DNA of 36,834 nt from Candidatus Azobacteroides sp. (lineage in GTDB: Bacteria; Bacteroidota; Bacteroidia; Bacteroidales; Azobacteroidaceae): NCBI GenBank assembly GCA_009783445.1, contig WRFY01000105.1:1-36834 (forward strand), given 5' to 3'. The notes beneath the pieces are model-generated. The model saw nothing but the letters and a program-made list of their open reading frames with translations. It was not told the DNA's origin and searched no databases. Below, piece by piece: positions 17,191-26,649 of the stretch. The translations under genes and the position numbers were made by a program. Numbering within the stretch: the first letter of the stretch is position 1; each line of letters begins with the position of its first letter.

Positions 17191-19446
17191 ATGATTTACG
17201 ATTTTGAAACATTGCAAAAATTCTATTCAGCGTTTGCCGAAAGAGTAGAGAAAGCGCGCGAAATAATCGATCGTCCGATGACGTTGAGCGAAAAAATTTT
17301 AATGGCTCATTTATTTGATCTGGAGCAAGGACGCGATTACAAAAGAGGTATTGATTATGTGAATTTTCGTCCCGATAGAGTAGCGATGCAAGATGCGACG
17401 GCACAGATGGCTTTGTTGCAGTTTATGAATGCGGGACGAAAAACTTCGGCTGTACCGGCGAGCGTGCATTGTGATCATTTGATTCAAGCCGACCAAGGCG
17501 CCAAGTCCGATTTGGAAACGGCTAATCGGAACAACCGCGAAGTGTATGATTTTCTGCAAGCGGTATCCAGCCGGTATGGAATTGGTTTTTGGAAACCGGG
17601 AGCCGGAATCATTCACCAAGTGGTATTGGAAAATTATGCCTTTCCGGGGGGAATGATGATTGGAACCGATTCGCACACGCCTAACGCGGGGGGATTGGGA
17701 ATGATTGCCATTGGCGTGGGAGGTGCCGATGCTGTCGATGTGATGAGCGGAATGGAATGGGAGTTGAAGATGCCCCGACTGATTGGCGTGCGGTTAACCG
17801 GCCAGTTGAAGGGTTGGACTGCTCCCAAAGATCTGATATTGAAATTAGTCGGAATGTTGACAGTGAAAGGCGGAACCAATTCCATCCTCGAATATTTTGG
17901 GGAAGGCGCTTCTTCGCTTCCGGCTACCGGCAAAGCGACCATCTGCAACATGGGAGCCGAAGCGGGCGCAACGTCTTCGATCTTTCCTTTCGACGAAAAA
18001 ATGGCCGCTTATCTTCGCGCTACCGAGCGCGCGCAAATAGCCGATTGGGCTGAATCGATAGCTCCTTATTTACAGGCCGATCCGGAAGTGTTGGAGAATC
18101 CGGAAAAATATTACGATCAATGGATCGAAATCAATCTTTCGGAATTAGAACCATCGATCAATGGACCGTTTACGCCCGATGCGGCTACTCCCGTTTCGAA
18201 ATTTGCCGCCCAAGTGGAGGCAAACGCTTATCCTCCTCAAGTAGAAGTGGGTTTGATTGGATCGTGTACCAATTCGTCTTATCTCGATTTGAGCCGCGCG
18301 GCATCGGTTATCCGTCAGGCTTTGGAAAACGATGTTCCCATACAGGCCGATCTGATTATCAATCCGGGTTCTGAACAAATTCGTTCTACTGCCGAACGCG
18401 ACGGACTGATGGACGATTTCGAACGCGCAGGCGCTACGATTATGGCCAATGCTTGCGGCCCCTGTATCGGCCAATGGAAACGTCCTATCGACGATAATAC
18501 CCGAAAAAATTCGATTGTTACCTCTTTCAATCGCAATTTTGCCAAACGCTCCGACGGAAATCCCAATACGTATGCTTTTGTGGCTTCTCCGGAGTTGACG
18601 GCCGCTCTGGCGATTGCTGGCGATCTACGGTTTAATCCTTTGACCGACAAACTAAAGACCAGAGACGGGCGGAAGATATTGTTGCAAGAGCCTCAAGGAA
18701 ACGATTTTCCGACCGGAGGTTTTGAAAGAAACGACAGCGGGTATATCGCTCCCAGCAATGAAGAGGTAGAAATCCACATTGATCCGGCATCTGAACGGCT
18801 GCAATTGCTTCAAGCTTTTTCAATTCCCCGAGAAGCTGAATTGGATCGTATGCCTTTGCTGATCAAGGTAGCGGGCAAATGCACGACCGATCATATTTCG
18901 ATGGCCGGACCTTGGCTTCGTTACCGCGGTCATTTAGAAAATATTTCCGGTAATTTGTTGATGGGCGCCGTGAATGCGTTTAACGGAAAAACTAATTCGG
19001 TATGCAACCTGCTCACCGGAGCGTATGATACCGTTTCGAATGTCGCGAAAAGCTATCGTTCCGAAGGTCTGTTTTCGGTCGTCGTTGCCGAAGAAAATTA
19101 TGGAGAAGGCTCTTCGCGCGAACACGCGGCCATGGAACCTCGTTTTCTAAACGTGAAAGTGATTTTAGCCAAAAGTTTCGCCCGAATTCATGAAACAAAC
19201 TTGAAGAAACAAGGCTTGTTGGCGCTTACCTTTGCTTCTAAGGACGATTACGATAAAATCAGGGAGGATGATTACCTTTCCATTAAAGGAATAGCCGATT
19301 TTGCACCCGGACAAACTTTGCAAGTCGTAGTTTTTCACTCCGATGGAAGCAAGGATGTTTTTCCGGCGAATCATACCTTCAACGATTTGCAAATCCGCTG
19401 GTACCGCGCGGGAAGTGCATTGAATTATTTAAGCGCTTGTAAGTAA
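17191..19446 (+). CDS. acnA: aconitate hydratase (mitochondrial-type aconitase)
   Basis: The 751-residue cytoplasmic enzyme interconverts citrate and isocitrate through a [4Fe-4S] cluster. Cluster ligands are C359 in GSCTNSS and C422/C425 in [10 protein letters not shown]. The substrate-pocket DSH (160-162) is present, and the C-terminal swivel domain begins after the linker and carries [14 protein letters not shown] and [13 protein letters not shown]. Length and sequence fit the mitochondrial/AcnA-like group, not AcnB. It leads a TCA gene run and ends 11 bases before icd. Symbol is used in the broad sense. Confidence 0.95.
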   Translation: MIYDFETLQKFYSAFAERVEKAREIIDRPMTLSEKILMAHLFDLEQGRDYKRGIDYVNFRPDRVAMQDATAQMALLQFMNAGRKTSAVPASVHCDHLIQADQGAKSDLETANRNNREVYDFLQAVSSRYGIGFWKPGAGIIHQVVLENYAFPGGMMIGTDSHTPNAGGLGMIAIGVGGADAVDVMSGMEWELKMPRLIGVRLTGQLKGWTAPKDLILKLVGMLTVKGGTNSILEYFGEGASSLPATGKATICNMGAEAGATSSIFPFDEKMAAYLRATERAQIADWAESIAPYLQADPEVLENPEKYYDQWIEINLSELEPSINGPFTPDAATPVSKFAAQVEANAYPPQVEVGLIGSCTNSSYLDLSRAASVIRQALENDVPIQADLIINPGSEQIRSTAERDGLMDDFERAGATIMANACGPCIGQWKRPIDDNTRKNSIVTSFNRNFAKRSDGNPNTYAFVASPELTAALAIAGDLRFNPLTDKLKTRDGRKILLQEPQGNDFPTGGFERNDSGYIAPSNEEVEIHIDPASERLQLLQAFSIPREAELDRMPLLIKVAGKCTTDHISMAGPWLRYRGHLENISGNLLMGAVNAFNGKTNSVCNLLTGAYDTVSNVAKSYRSEGLFSVVVAEENYGEGSSREHAAMEPRFLNVKVILAKSFARIHETNLKKQGLLALTFASKDDYDKIREDDYLSIKGIADFAPGQTLQVVVFHSDGSKDVFPANHTFNDLQIRWYRAGSALNYLSACK

Positions 19447-19457
19447 ACAATATATAC

Positions 19458-20639
19458 ATGAAAATAACAAAAGAAAACGGTTCGCTCCGAATTCCCGATA
19501 AGGTGACCATCCCGTTTATCGAAGGAGACGGCATAGGCGTTGAAATTACGCCTATTTGTCAAAATGTTGTCGATCAAGCCGTGAATAAAGCCTATAAAGG
19601 CAAACGATCGATTGAATGGAAGGAAACTTTAGGGGGAGAAAAAGCGTTTAAAGAAAGGGGCGATTACTTACCTGAGGAAACGGTGGAAATTTTCCGCGAA
19701 TATCTGGTTGGCATCAAAGGCCCGCTTACCACTCCGGTAGGCGAAGGTTTTCGTTCGTTGAATGTGGCGCTTCGACAAACTTTGGATTTATATGTTTGCT
19801 TGCGTCCAGTTCGCTGGTTTCCGGGAGTGGCTTCCCCCTTGAAAGAACCGCAAAAAGTGAACATGACGATTTTCCGCGAAAACACGGAAGATATTTATGC
19901 TGGTATTGAATGGCAACAAGGTACGCCTGAAGCGCGGAAAGTTCTTCGGTTTTTGAAAGAAGAGATGGGGGTTACGCAAATTCGTTTCGAAGAAACTTCT
20001 TCTTTTGGCGTGAAACCGGTTTCGAAGGAAGGAACTGAACGATTGGTGCGGGCGGCCATTGAATATACTTTGAAAAATCGGTTGCCAAGCCTTACGCTGG
20101 TGCATAAAGGCAACATCATGAAATTTACCGAAGGAAGTTTCAAACGCTGGGGATATGAATTGGCCGAACGCGAATATTCGGACGCTTTGGCCGACGGACG
20201 GTTGGTGATTCAGGATGTAATAGCCGACGCTTTTCTGCAAAATACCTTGCTGTTTCCGGAAAGATATTCGGTGATTGCCACTTTGAATCTGAATGGCGAT
20301 TATATATCCGATCAGTTGGCGGCAATGGTGGGCGGCATCGGCATTGCTCCCGGCGCCAACATCAATTACCAGAGCGGCCATGCCATTTTTGAAGCGACTC
20401 ATGGCACGGCGCCCGACATTGCCGGAAAAAACAAAGCAAATCCTTCTTCCCTGATTCTTTCGTCGGTGATGATGCTGGAATACTTGGGATGGAAAGAAGC
20501 GGCCAACCTGATTACCGGCGCAATGGAAAAAGCTTTTGCCAATGGAAAGGCTACGCACGATTTGGCTCGTTTTATGCACGGCGGCCAATCACTGGGTTCT
20601 AAACAGTTTGGCGAAACATTAATCCAGTTAATCAATTAA
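19458..20639 (+). CDS. icd: isocitrate dehydrogenase, probably NAD-dependent
   Basis: The 393-residue enzyme decarboxylates isocitrate to 2-oxoglutarate. Substrate and metal residues match E. coli Icd: S100, N102, R106 in [10 protein letters not shown]116, R140, Y147, K217 in VHKGN, D257, D281 and D285. The cofactor segment reads [15 protein letters not shown], so D320, I321 and A327 stand where NADP-specific E. coli Icd has K344, Y345 and V351. Asp and a small or aliphatic residue there are the known mark of NAD use in this family; the later Tyr391 equivalent is His. NADPH would then have to come from elsewhere. It lies between acnA and gltA. Confidence 0.93.
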   Translation: MKITKENGSLRIPDKVTIPFIEGDGIGVEITPICQNVVDQAVNKAYKGKRSIEWKETLGGEKAFKERGDYLPEETVEIFREYLVGIKGPLTTPVGEGFRSLNVALRQTLDLYVCLRPVRWFPGVASPLKEPQKVNMTIFRENTEDIYAGIEWQQGTPEARKVLRFLKEEMGVTQIRFEETSSFGVKPVSKEGTERLVRAAIEYTLKNRLPSLTLVHKGNIMKFTEGSFKRWGYELAEREYSDALADGRLVIQDVIADAFLQNTLLFPERYSVIATLNLNGDYISDQLAAMVGGIGIAPGANINYQSGHAIFEATHGTAPDIAGKNKANPSSLILSSVMMLEYLGWKEAANLITGAMEKAFANGKATHDLARFMHGGQSLGSKQFGETLIQLIN

Positions 20640-20694
20640 TTACAATTAATTAGTAGTAGAATAAAAAATTTTCATTAAATAAATTTATAGACGA

Positions 20695-22038
20695 ATGAAA
20701 AAGGAATATTTGATTTATAAGTTATCAGAATCGGTGAAAACAACGTGCAAAATTGATAACGAATTATTTGTGAAATACAATGTCAAGAGGGGACTTCGCA
20801 ACGAGGACGGTTCGGGAGTATTGGTTGGCCTAACTCAAATAGGAAATGTAGAGGGCTACGAACGGTTGCCGGAAGGCGGATTGAAAGCGATTCCGGGAAA
20901 GCTCTATTACCGAGGATATGATGTGGAAGACATTGTCCATGATTTGATACAAGATCAACGTTTTGGTTTTGAAGAAGTGGCCTATCTGATGCTGTCGGGA
21001 AAATTTCCGGATAGGGAAGAATTGGGAAATTTCAGGGAATTGATCAATGAGAAGATGCCTTTGGAACAGAAAACCAAAATGAATATCATTGATCTCGAAG
21101 GTCAAAACATTATGAATACATTGGCTCGCAGTGTGCTGGAAATGTATAATTTTGATCCGAATCCAGATGATACTTCTCCCGAAAACTTGATGCGCCAATC
21201 CATTGACTTGATTTCTAAATTTCCGACGATTATTGCTTATGCCTACAATATTCTCCGCCACAGTTTGTACGGGCGGTCGTTGCATATTCGCCACCCAAGC
21301 GATCATCTCTGCTTGGCCGAAAACTTCCTCTATATGTTGAAACGGAATTATACTCCCTTGGAAGCCCGTATGCTTGACTTATTATTGGTATTGCAGGCCG
21401 AACACGGAGGCGGGAACAATTCTACTTTCACGGTCAGGGTAACCAGTTCGAGCGGAACAGACACCTATTCTTCTATTGCGGCTGGAATTGGTTCGCTGAA
21501 AGGTCCTTTGCATGGAGGAGCCAACATTCAGGTAGTAGACATGTTTGAACATCTGAAGAAAAACATTGTCGATTGGAAAAACGTCGATGAGATTGACGTC
21601 TATTTCAGGCGGATGCTGAATAAGGAAGTCTACAATCAAACGGGATTAATCTACGGCATAGGCCACGCCGTATATACTATTTCCGATCCGAGAGCCATTT
21701 TGTTGAAAGAATTGGCTCGCGACTTAGCCAAGGAAAAAGGACGGGAAGAAGAATTTGCTTTTCTGGAATTGCTCGAAGAAAGAGCCATCGAATCGTTCTA
21801 TAATTTCAAGGGTTCAAAGAAAAGAGTTTCTTCTAATATCGACTTTTACTCCGGGTTTGTTTACGAAATGATTGGGTTACCAAAAGAAATTTACACGCCT
21901 TTGTTTGCCATGTCGCGGATTGTTGGTTGGACAGCTCACCGAATCGAAGAATTGAATTTCAAAAGCAAACGGATCATTCGTCCGGCTTATCGGAATATTC
22001 TGGAGGTACAGAAATACGTTCCTATTGATGAGCGGTAA
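20695..22038 (+). CDS. gltA: citrate synthase (Bacteroides type)
   Basis: The 447-residue enzyme condenses oxaloacetate and acetyl-CoA to citrate. Active-site residues are H273 in PLHGGAN, H324 in GIGHAVY and D383 in NIDFYSG; EHGGGNNSTF (H237) also fits. The N-terminal extension of about 60 residues before IPGKLYYRGYD is usual for this Bacteroidetes group. It is third in the acnA-icd-gltA run, with a 55-base gap after icd, so the cluster encodes the whole oxidative branch from oxaloacetate to 2-oxoglutarate. In fermenting Bacteroidales this branch mainly feeds glutamate synthesis. Confidence 0.95.
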   Translation: MKKEYLIYKLSESVKTTCKIDNELFVKYNVKRGLRNEDGSGVLVGLTQIGNVEGYERLPEGGLKAIPGKLYYRGYDVEDIVHDLIQDQRFGFEEVAYLMLSGKFPDREELGNFRELINEKMPLEQKTKMNIIDLEGQNIMNTLARSVLEMYNFDPNPDDTSPENLMRQSIDLISKFPTIIAYAYNILRHSLYGRSLHIRHPSDHLCLAENFLYMLKRNYTPLEARMLDLLLVLQAEHGGGNNSTFTVRVTSSSGTDTYSSIAAGIGSLKGPLHGGANIQVVDMFEHLKKNIVDWKNVDEIDVYFRRMLNKEVYNQTGLIYGIGHAVYTISDPRAILLKELARDLAKEKGREEEFAFLELLEERAIESFYNFKGSKKRVSSNIDFYSGFVYEMIGLPKEIYTPLFAMSRIVGWTAHRIEELNFKSKRIIRPAYRNILEVQKYVPIDER

Positions 22039-22044
22039 AACTTT

Positions 22045-22136
22045 GGAATGCAGATAATGCGGATGACGCAAATAAACGCAGAATATAAAATATAAGAATC
22101 GGCGTTGATCGGCGTGATGCGCATTACCTGCATTCC
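22045..22136. repeat. long imperfect inverted repeat between gltA and nadC
   Basis: GGAATGCAGATAATGCGGAT at 22045 onwards matches the inverted complement of the right arm ending at 22136 with three or four mismatches over about 25 bases, around an AT-rich centre of roughly 40 bases. It fills the gap between the two convergent genes. It may act as a bidirectional terminator or be a dispersed palindromic element. Confidence 0.65.
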
Positions 22137-22147
22137 GACGCGTTCCA

Positions 22148-22993
22148 TTAAAATAGAGCCTTCAAGCTCATATCCAAACTTTTGACGGAGTGCGTCAAAG
22201 CTCCTACGGAAATATAATCTACGCCGGTTTCTGCATATTCGCGGATCGTATCGTAAGTAATATTTCCGGAAGATTCCAATTCGTATCTTCCATTGACCAA
22301 TTCGACCGCTGTACGGGTATTTTCTACATTGAAATTATCCAGCATGATTCGATCGACTCCGCCTATTCTTAATACCTCGTTTAATTCGCTGAAATTGCGA
22401 ACCTCTATTTCGACCGGAATTTTTTTTCTTTTTTTCCGTAAATACTCTTTCGTATGAGTGATGGCGTTCGTAATTCCTCCTGAAAAATCTATATGGTTGT
22501 CTTTTAGCAAAATCATATCGAAAAGACCAATCCGGTGGTTAACTCCTCCTCCTATTCTGACCGCTTCTTTTTCGAGCATACGCATTCCGGGAGTTGTTTT
22601 CCGCGTATCCAGAACACGGGTTTTCGTCCCTTCCAGTTTTTCTACGTATCGGCGGGTAGTGGTGGCGATTCCGCTCATGCGTTGCATGACATTCAACACC
22701 AGCCGTTCGATTTGAAGCAGCGATTGCACTTTTCCTTCTACTGTAAAAGCGATGTTTCCGGGTTTTACCTTATCGCCGTCGTGAAGCAAAATTTCCATTT
22801 TTAATTCGGGATCGAATGTAAGCATGATATGCTTAGCTATTTCTACTCCCGCCAAAATGCCTTCTTCCTTGATTATCAATTGCATTTTCCCTGTAGCAGA
22901 GGCTGGAATGGTAGCGAGCGTTGTATGATCGCCCTCGCCAATGTCTTCTTTTAATGCCAATTTTATTAGATCGTCGATTAATTCTTGTTTCAT
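22148..22993 (-). CDS. nadC: nicotinate-nucleotide pyrophosphorylase (carboxylating)
   Basis: The 281-residue enzyme (quinolinate phosphoribosyltransferase) makes nicotinate mononucleotide from quinolinate and PRPP in de novo NAD synthesis. Signature residues are present: R97 in ERLVLNVMQRMSG, TRKTTPGMR (130-138), GGGVNHR (148-154), K164 in LLKDNH, and the EIEVRN and LDNF strands of the phosphate-binding barrel. Length is typical. It follows the C1 peptidase gene by 60 bases on the same strand and may share its transcript. nadA and nadB are not in the window. Confidence 0.96.
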   Translation of the reverse strand: MKQELIDDLIKLALKEDIGEGDHTTLATIPASATGKMQLIIKEEGILAGVEIAKHIMLTFDPELKMEILLHDGDKVKPGNIAFTVEGKVQSLLQIERLVLNVMQRMSGIATTTRRYVEKLEGTKTRVLDTRKTTPGMRMLEKEAVRIGGGVNHRIGLFDMILLKDNHIDFSGGITNAITHTKEYLRKKRKKIPVEIEVRNFSELNEVLRIGGVDRIMLDNFNVENTRTAVELVNGRYELESSGNITYDTIREYAETGVDYISVGALTHSVKSLDMSLKALF

Positions 22994-23053
22994 CCAATAG
23001 TTATTCTAATTTTTTTCTTTCTTGTATGTAGTCATTGTGGGAAGGATAATTTT

Positions 23054-24229
23054 TCAATTGATCTTTAATTTGTTTTTCAAATCCGTCGGCAAAGCGTTTT
23101 TGTTAAGAACAATACTCGTCGTTTTGTATTCTACGTAAGAAACTGAAACATACCATGTTCCTTTATAAGAATTATCAATTCCCCACGAATTTTTTACCAT
23201 GTAGTACTTATTGCCGTTTTGATCGACTGCCGTACCATAGATCAACATGCCATGGTCGTCGGTAGTTTCATAATTATCGAATCCTTCTTGACGCAATTCT
23301 TGCGTAATTATTTTTTCTTGTAAGGGCGCTGTCTTCTGAGTTTGATTTTCTTTTTCTCCTATCCATCGAACTTGATCGGAGCCAGCCGTTTCGGCTTTGT
23401 TTTTGTCCTGTACCATCCCGATTCCTTTCCGGCTGAAACCTTTTTCACTCACATCAGCCGCCCATGCAACTGTATATCCTTTTTCAATGGCTGTATCAAT
23501 CGCCCGCATCATTTCGTTTAACGGAAGATTGTATGAGTACGCCCATCGCCAATTGTCGGGAATTTCGAGGGGAAACGGAAGATAAAAAGGATGGTGCGTG
23601 AAAGAAGTAATGGATATATAATCTTCCGCGCGAATGCCTAAGGACTGAGCGAAACTTTGAGGCGTATATTGTTTTCCTCTGTATGAAAACGATTCGGGAC
23701 ATTCGCCTAAATAAGCGTCTAAAATACCGTTCAATCCCTTAAACCAGGATGAGGACAGTTTTTTATTGGGATTTTGAATGATGACGCCGACATACGCGCT
23801 TAGCAGCGAATCCAATTCGGCGTGTCTGTGCAATTCTTCCCCGTAATTCAATCCGGGTTGGATGCTGTCGGGAACAATTCCATAATATCGAATACAGTCC
23901 AATACGTCTGCAAATGATCCGCCCCCGCCAAATTGATTGGCCCCGTGCATGCGTACATACTTTTTGGCTTTGTCTTCATAATTTTTATGCACAACAAACA
24001 TTTCAGACAAATCGTATTCTCCTTTTCCCTCCCGCAATAATTCGGCTTCAATTAAGCCTAAGCCTGAAAAAGACCAGCAAGTACCCGAACTGGATTGATT
24101 TTTAACAGATGTGATGGGTATTTCTTGAACGGTTGTGAACGAATATCCAGAAGTTTGATTTGTTTCTTCTTGTGCATAGGCATAAATAAAAAGGCAGGAG
24201 AAGAAAGCAGAAAGAAGATAGCGACTCAT
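23054..24229 (-). CDS. secreted C1-family cysteine peptidase (aminopeptidase C / bleomycin hydrolase type)
   Basis: The 391-residue protein has a signal peptide (1-20, ending YAQ). The papain-fold triad is present in PepC order: Q45 and C51 in QSSSGTCWSFS, H326 in DDHGMLIYG, N347 in KNSWG. The SEMFVVHKNYEDKAKKYVRMHG segment is typical of the bleomycin hydrolase group. Cytoplasmic PepC enzymes are about 450 residues; this one is shorter and exported, a form common in Bacteroidales, and probably acts on peptides in the periplasm. Its own promoter box is at 24261-24268. Confidence 0.9.
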   Translation of the reverse strand: MSRYLLSAFFSCLFIYAYAQEETNQTSGYSFTTVQEIPITSVKNQSSSGTCWSFSGLGLIEAELLREGKGEYDLSEMFVVHKNYEDKAKKYVRMHGANQFGGGGSFADVLDCIRYYGIVPDSIQPGLNYGEELHRHAELDSLLSAYVGVIIQNPNKKLSSSWFKGLNGILDAYLGECPESFSYRGKQYTPQSFAQSLGIRAEDYISITSFTHHPFYLPFPLEIPDNWRWAYSYNLPLNEMMRAIDTAIEKGYTVAWAADVSEKGFSRKGIGMVQDKNKAETAGSDQVRWIGEKENQTQKTAPLQEKIITQELRQEGFDNYETTDDHGMLIYGTAVDQNGNKYYMVKNSWGIDNSYKGTWYVSVSYVEYKTTSIVLNKNALPTDLKNKLKIN

Positions 24230-24260
24230 ATTTAATGTATAAACCTTGATTAGTTTTCTG

Positions 24261-24268
24261 CAAAGTTA
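24261..24268 (-). promoter_or_regulatory. -7 promoter box of the C1 peptidase gene
   Basis: The minus strand reads TAACTTTG, matching TAnnTTTG, 32 bases before the start at 24229. It is divergent from the galM promoter, whose box begins only 26 bases away. Confidence 0.6.
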
Positions 24269-24293
24269 CGAATTTTTTTCGGAATTTTTATTC

Positions 24294-24301
24294 TACCTTT
24301 G
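24294..24301 (+). promoter_or_regulatory. -7 promoter box of galM, fixing its start
   Basis: TACCTTTG matches TAnnTTTG, 43 bases before the ATG at 24345. Because the box lies inside the longer open frame that begins at 24246, translation must start downstream, at 24345. Confidence 0.65.
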
Positions 24302-24344
24302 TAGATATCGTTTATTTATTTTTAGATTCAATACAACAAAGGCA

Positions 24345-25397
24345 ATGGGAATAGAAAAGAAAAATTTTGAGAAAATAGTCGACGGAAAACCGGTAGAGTT
24401 GTTTATCCTTCGGAATCAAAAGGGAATGGAAATGTCGGTCATTAACTATGGGGCAAAAATTGTTTCCTTGTTGGTTCCCGATCAGAGGGGTCAAGTAAAG
24501 GATGTAGTGTTGGGAAAAAATAGCATAGAAGAATATTTGAATGATCAGGAACCTTATTTTGGAGCCATCTGCGGACGGACGGCCAATCGGATTGCCGATG
24601 GACGGTTCACTTTGGAAGGCGTTGAGTATGTTTTAGTTCAAAACAATGCGCCCAATAGCTTGCATGGAGGACCGAAAGGATTTCATGCCGTGGTTTGGGA
24701 CGCTTATCAGCCGGATGAACAGACCCTGCAATTGAGTTATCTTTCCAAAGAGGGAGAAGAGGGATTTCCCGGTAATCTGAAAGTAAAGGTTGTATACCGA
24801 TTGACAGAAGAGAATGCTCTTGAAATAGATTATGAGGCTGCGACTGATAAAACGACCTTAGTAAATCTTACCAATCATGCCTATTTCAATTTGTCGGGAG
24901 AAGGAGACCCTTCGATTGAAGATCATGTATTGCAAATTCAAGCCGATTCTTATTTGCCTATCAATGCTGTGGCCATTCCTTTGGGAAATCCGGAAAAAGT
25001 AGCAGGGACTCCCTTTGATCTTCGCTCTCCGCATGCCATCGGCGAACAGATCGGAGAGGATGATACGCAATTACTCTATGGAAAAGGCTACGATCATAAT
25101 TTCGTTCTCAATCCGGGAGATATGGCTTTGAATTGGGCGGCGAAGGTCGTTTCTCCTAAAACAGGAATTGAGATGGATATCTATACAACCGAACCCGGCA
25201 TCCAATTGTATACCGGTAACTTTTTGGATGGTAGTTTTACTGGGAAAAATGGCCACATTTATCCTTTCCGTTCTGCATTTTGTCTGGAGACGCAACATTT
25301 TCCCGATAGTATTCACCATCCGGATTATCCCGAAACGATTCTTCGTCCGGGAGAAACGTTTCGGTCGAAAACGGTCTATGCGTTTACGGTAGTTTGA
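24345..25397 (+). CDS. galM: aldose 1-epimerase (galactose mutarotase)
   Basis: The 350-residue enzyme interconverts the alpha and beta anomers of glucose and galactose. Family residues are present: H107 in NSLHGGPKGF, H178 in NHAYFNL and catalytic E315 in ETQHFPDSIHHPDYP, with NRIADGRF (81-88) in the binding cleft. The start at 24345 (MGIEKKN) gives the normal length. An upstream ATG at 24246 would add 33 hydrophobic residues and would lie upstream of the promoter. No signal peptide, so it is cytoplasmic. Confidence 0.93.
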   Translation: MGIEKKNFEKIVDGKPVELFILRNQKGMEMSVINYGAKIVSLLVPDQRGQVKDVVLGKNSIEEYLNDQEPYFGAICGRTANRIADGRFTLEGVEYVLVQNNAPNSLHGGPKGFHAVVWDAYQPDEQTLQLSYLSKEGEEGFPGNLKVKVVYRLTEENALEIDYEAATDKTTLVNLTNHAYFNLSGEGDPSIEDHVLQIQADSYLPINAVAIPLGNPEKVAGTPFDLRSPHAIGEQIGEDDTQLLYGKGYDHNFVLNPGDMALNWAAKVVSPKTGIEMDIYTTEPGIQLYTGNFLDGSFTGKNGHIYPFRSAFCLETQHFPDSIHHPDYPETILRPGETFRSKTVYAFTVV

Positions 25398-25450
25398 ATG
25401 CTCAAAGTCATTCAGTTAAGTGCAAAGCACTTCTCTGCGAAGAATTTACC

Positions 25451-25502
25451 CGAAGCAATCCAGAAAGCAACTATCAAAAGCAGCTATCACGGGATTGCTT
25501 CG
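25451..25502. terminator. hairpin between convergent galM and nrnA
   Basis: CGAAGCAATCC (25451-25461) and GGATTGCTTCG (25492-25502) are perfect inverted complements around a 30-base loop. The region lies between the two stop codons and could end both transcripts, though no strong T run follows. The arm GGGATTGCTTCG resembles the arms of short dispersed palindromes seen in many bacterial genomes. Confidence 0.45.
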
Positions 25503-25542
25503 TGTTTGAGCCTCCGACACGTTACGAGTTGCAAAAGATGCT

Positions 25543-26592
25543 TCATTCTACTCGGCTTTTCGCATTTTCTCGCAATTGATCGGCATAGAGAGGCAGAGCT
25601 TGTTCAAACAAAGCAACGGCATCTTCTAAGCGACCATAATATTCTCCGCCTGAGGCATTTAAATGTCCTCCGCCATGGAAGGTAGCGGCGGCAAACAGAT
25701 TAGTGGGAAAATTTCCTTTGGAACGGAACGAAATTTTTACCAGTTCCTCTTCTTCCCGTATGAATGCAGAAAACACAATTCCTTCAATGCTCAACGGTAT
25801 ATTAACAAAACCTTCCGTATCTCCCTTTTTCCATTGAAATTCCTTCTGTTCTTCCAGAGAAAGGAAAATCAAAGAGGTATTGTATTCCTTGAAAATTTTC
25901 ATTTTCTTGTATAAAACATAACCCTCCAATCGAATCCTGGATTCTGAAAAATTGCTGTATACTTTGTTGTAAATAGCATCTTTATCGATCCCTTTCTGGA
26001 GGAGTTCGCTGATGATGTAATAGATATGCGGAGAATTGGAATTGTAGGTAAATGCCCCCGTATCTGTCATCATGCCGACATAAATACATTCTGCGCAATT
26101 TTTGTCTATGTATTCAAAAAAACCCATCCGGCAAATGAAACGGAACATCAGTTCGCTGGTAGAAGATATTTCAGGATGGGAAATTGTCAGATCGCAAAAC
26201 GGATCGGGAGCCAAATGGTGGTCGATCATGATTTTTTTTGCTGTAGACCGTTCCACAAGAGGTCCCATTTGTTCTATTCTTTTCAGGATATTGAAATCCA
26301 AACAGAAAATCAAATCGGCCGCTTCGATCACCTCTCTCGCAAGCGGTTTTTTCCATTCGTATACAACGACATCCTTTACCCCTTTCATCCATTTCAAAAA
26401 TCCGGGAAAATTATTGGGAACCAATACATTGACTGATTTGCCCATTTGCAGGAGGAAATGATACAAACCTAAAGAAGAACCCATAGCATCTCCATCTGGA
26501 GAAACATGAGTTAGAATAGCGATTTTATCGGATCTTTCGATGATTTTTTTGGCCTTTTGGATGCTCTGTTCCGGAATAATCTTATTTAACAT
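25543..26592 (-). CDS. nrnA: DHH-family bifunctional oligoribonuclease/PAP phosphatase
   Basis: The 349-residue cytoplasmic protein has a DHH domain with H29, D33 and D35 in THVSPDGDAMGSS, then FCLDFN, MIDHHLAP and MTDTGAF, all manganese-binding or catalytic motifs. The C-terminal DHHA1 domain has GGGHLNASGG. NrnA-type enzymes degrade 2-5 nt RNA fragments and dephosphorylate 3'-phosphoadenosine 5'-phosphate. Length is typical. It starts 57 bases after the CoA-transferase stop and no promoter box is seen in that gap, so it may be read through from upstream. Confidence 0.92.
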   Translation of the reverse strand: MLNKIIPEQSIQKAKKIIERSDKIAILTHVSPDGDAMGSSLGLYHFLLQMGKSVNVLVPNNFPGFLKWMKGVKDVVVYEWKKPLAREVIEAADLIFCLDFNILKRIEQMGPLVERSTAKKIMIDHHLAPDPFCDLTISHPEISSTSELMFRFICRMGFFEYIDKNCAECIYVGMMTDTGAFTYNSNSPHIYYIISELLQKGIDKDAIYNKVYSNFSESRIRLEGYVLYKKMKIFKEYNTSLIFLSLEEQKEFQWKKGDTEGFVNIPLSIEGIVFSAFIREEEELVKISFRSKGNFPTNLFAAATFHGGGHLNASGGEYYGRLEDAVALFEQALPLYADQLRENAKSRVE

Positions 26593-26649
26593 TGTGTTGA
26601 TCTTTTGTAAAGGAGCGATAACAAGTGTGTAGGAATTGATAACAAGCGT

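Noticed and set aside
19788..20588. 266-codon frame antisense to icd
   Set aside because: It lies wholly within a clear icd gene, has no family signature and its composition is that of a shadow frame.
24246..24344. Longer start for galM
   Set aside because: The TACCTTTG promoter box lies inside this stretch, and the added residues are hydrophobic and absent from the family.
25398..25685. 95-codon frame after galM
   Set aside because: It crosses the inter-gene hairpin and then runs antisense to nrnA; no family resemblance and no promoter.
26616..26649. Repeated GATAACAAG in the nrnA upstream gap
   Set aside because: Two 9-base copies 21 bases apart, one almost touching the CoA-transferase stop; too short and too AT-rich to call a site.
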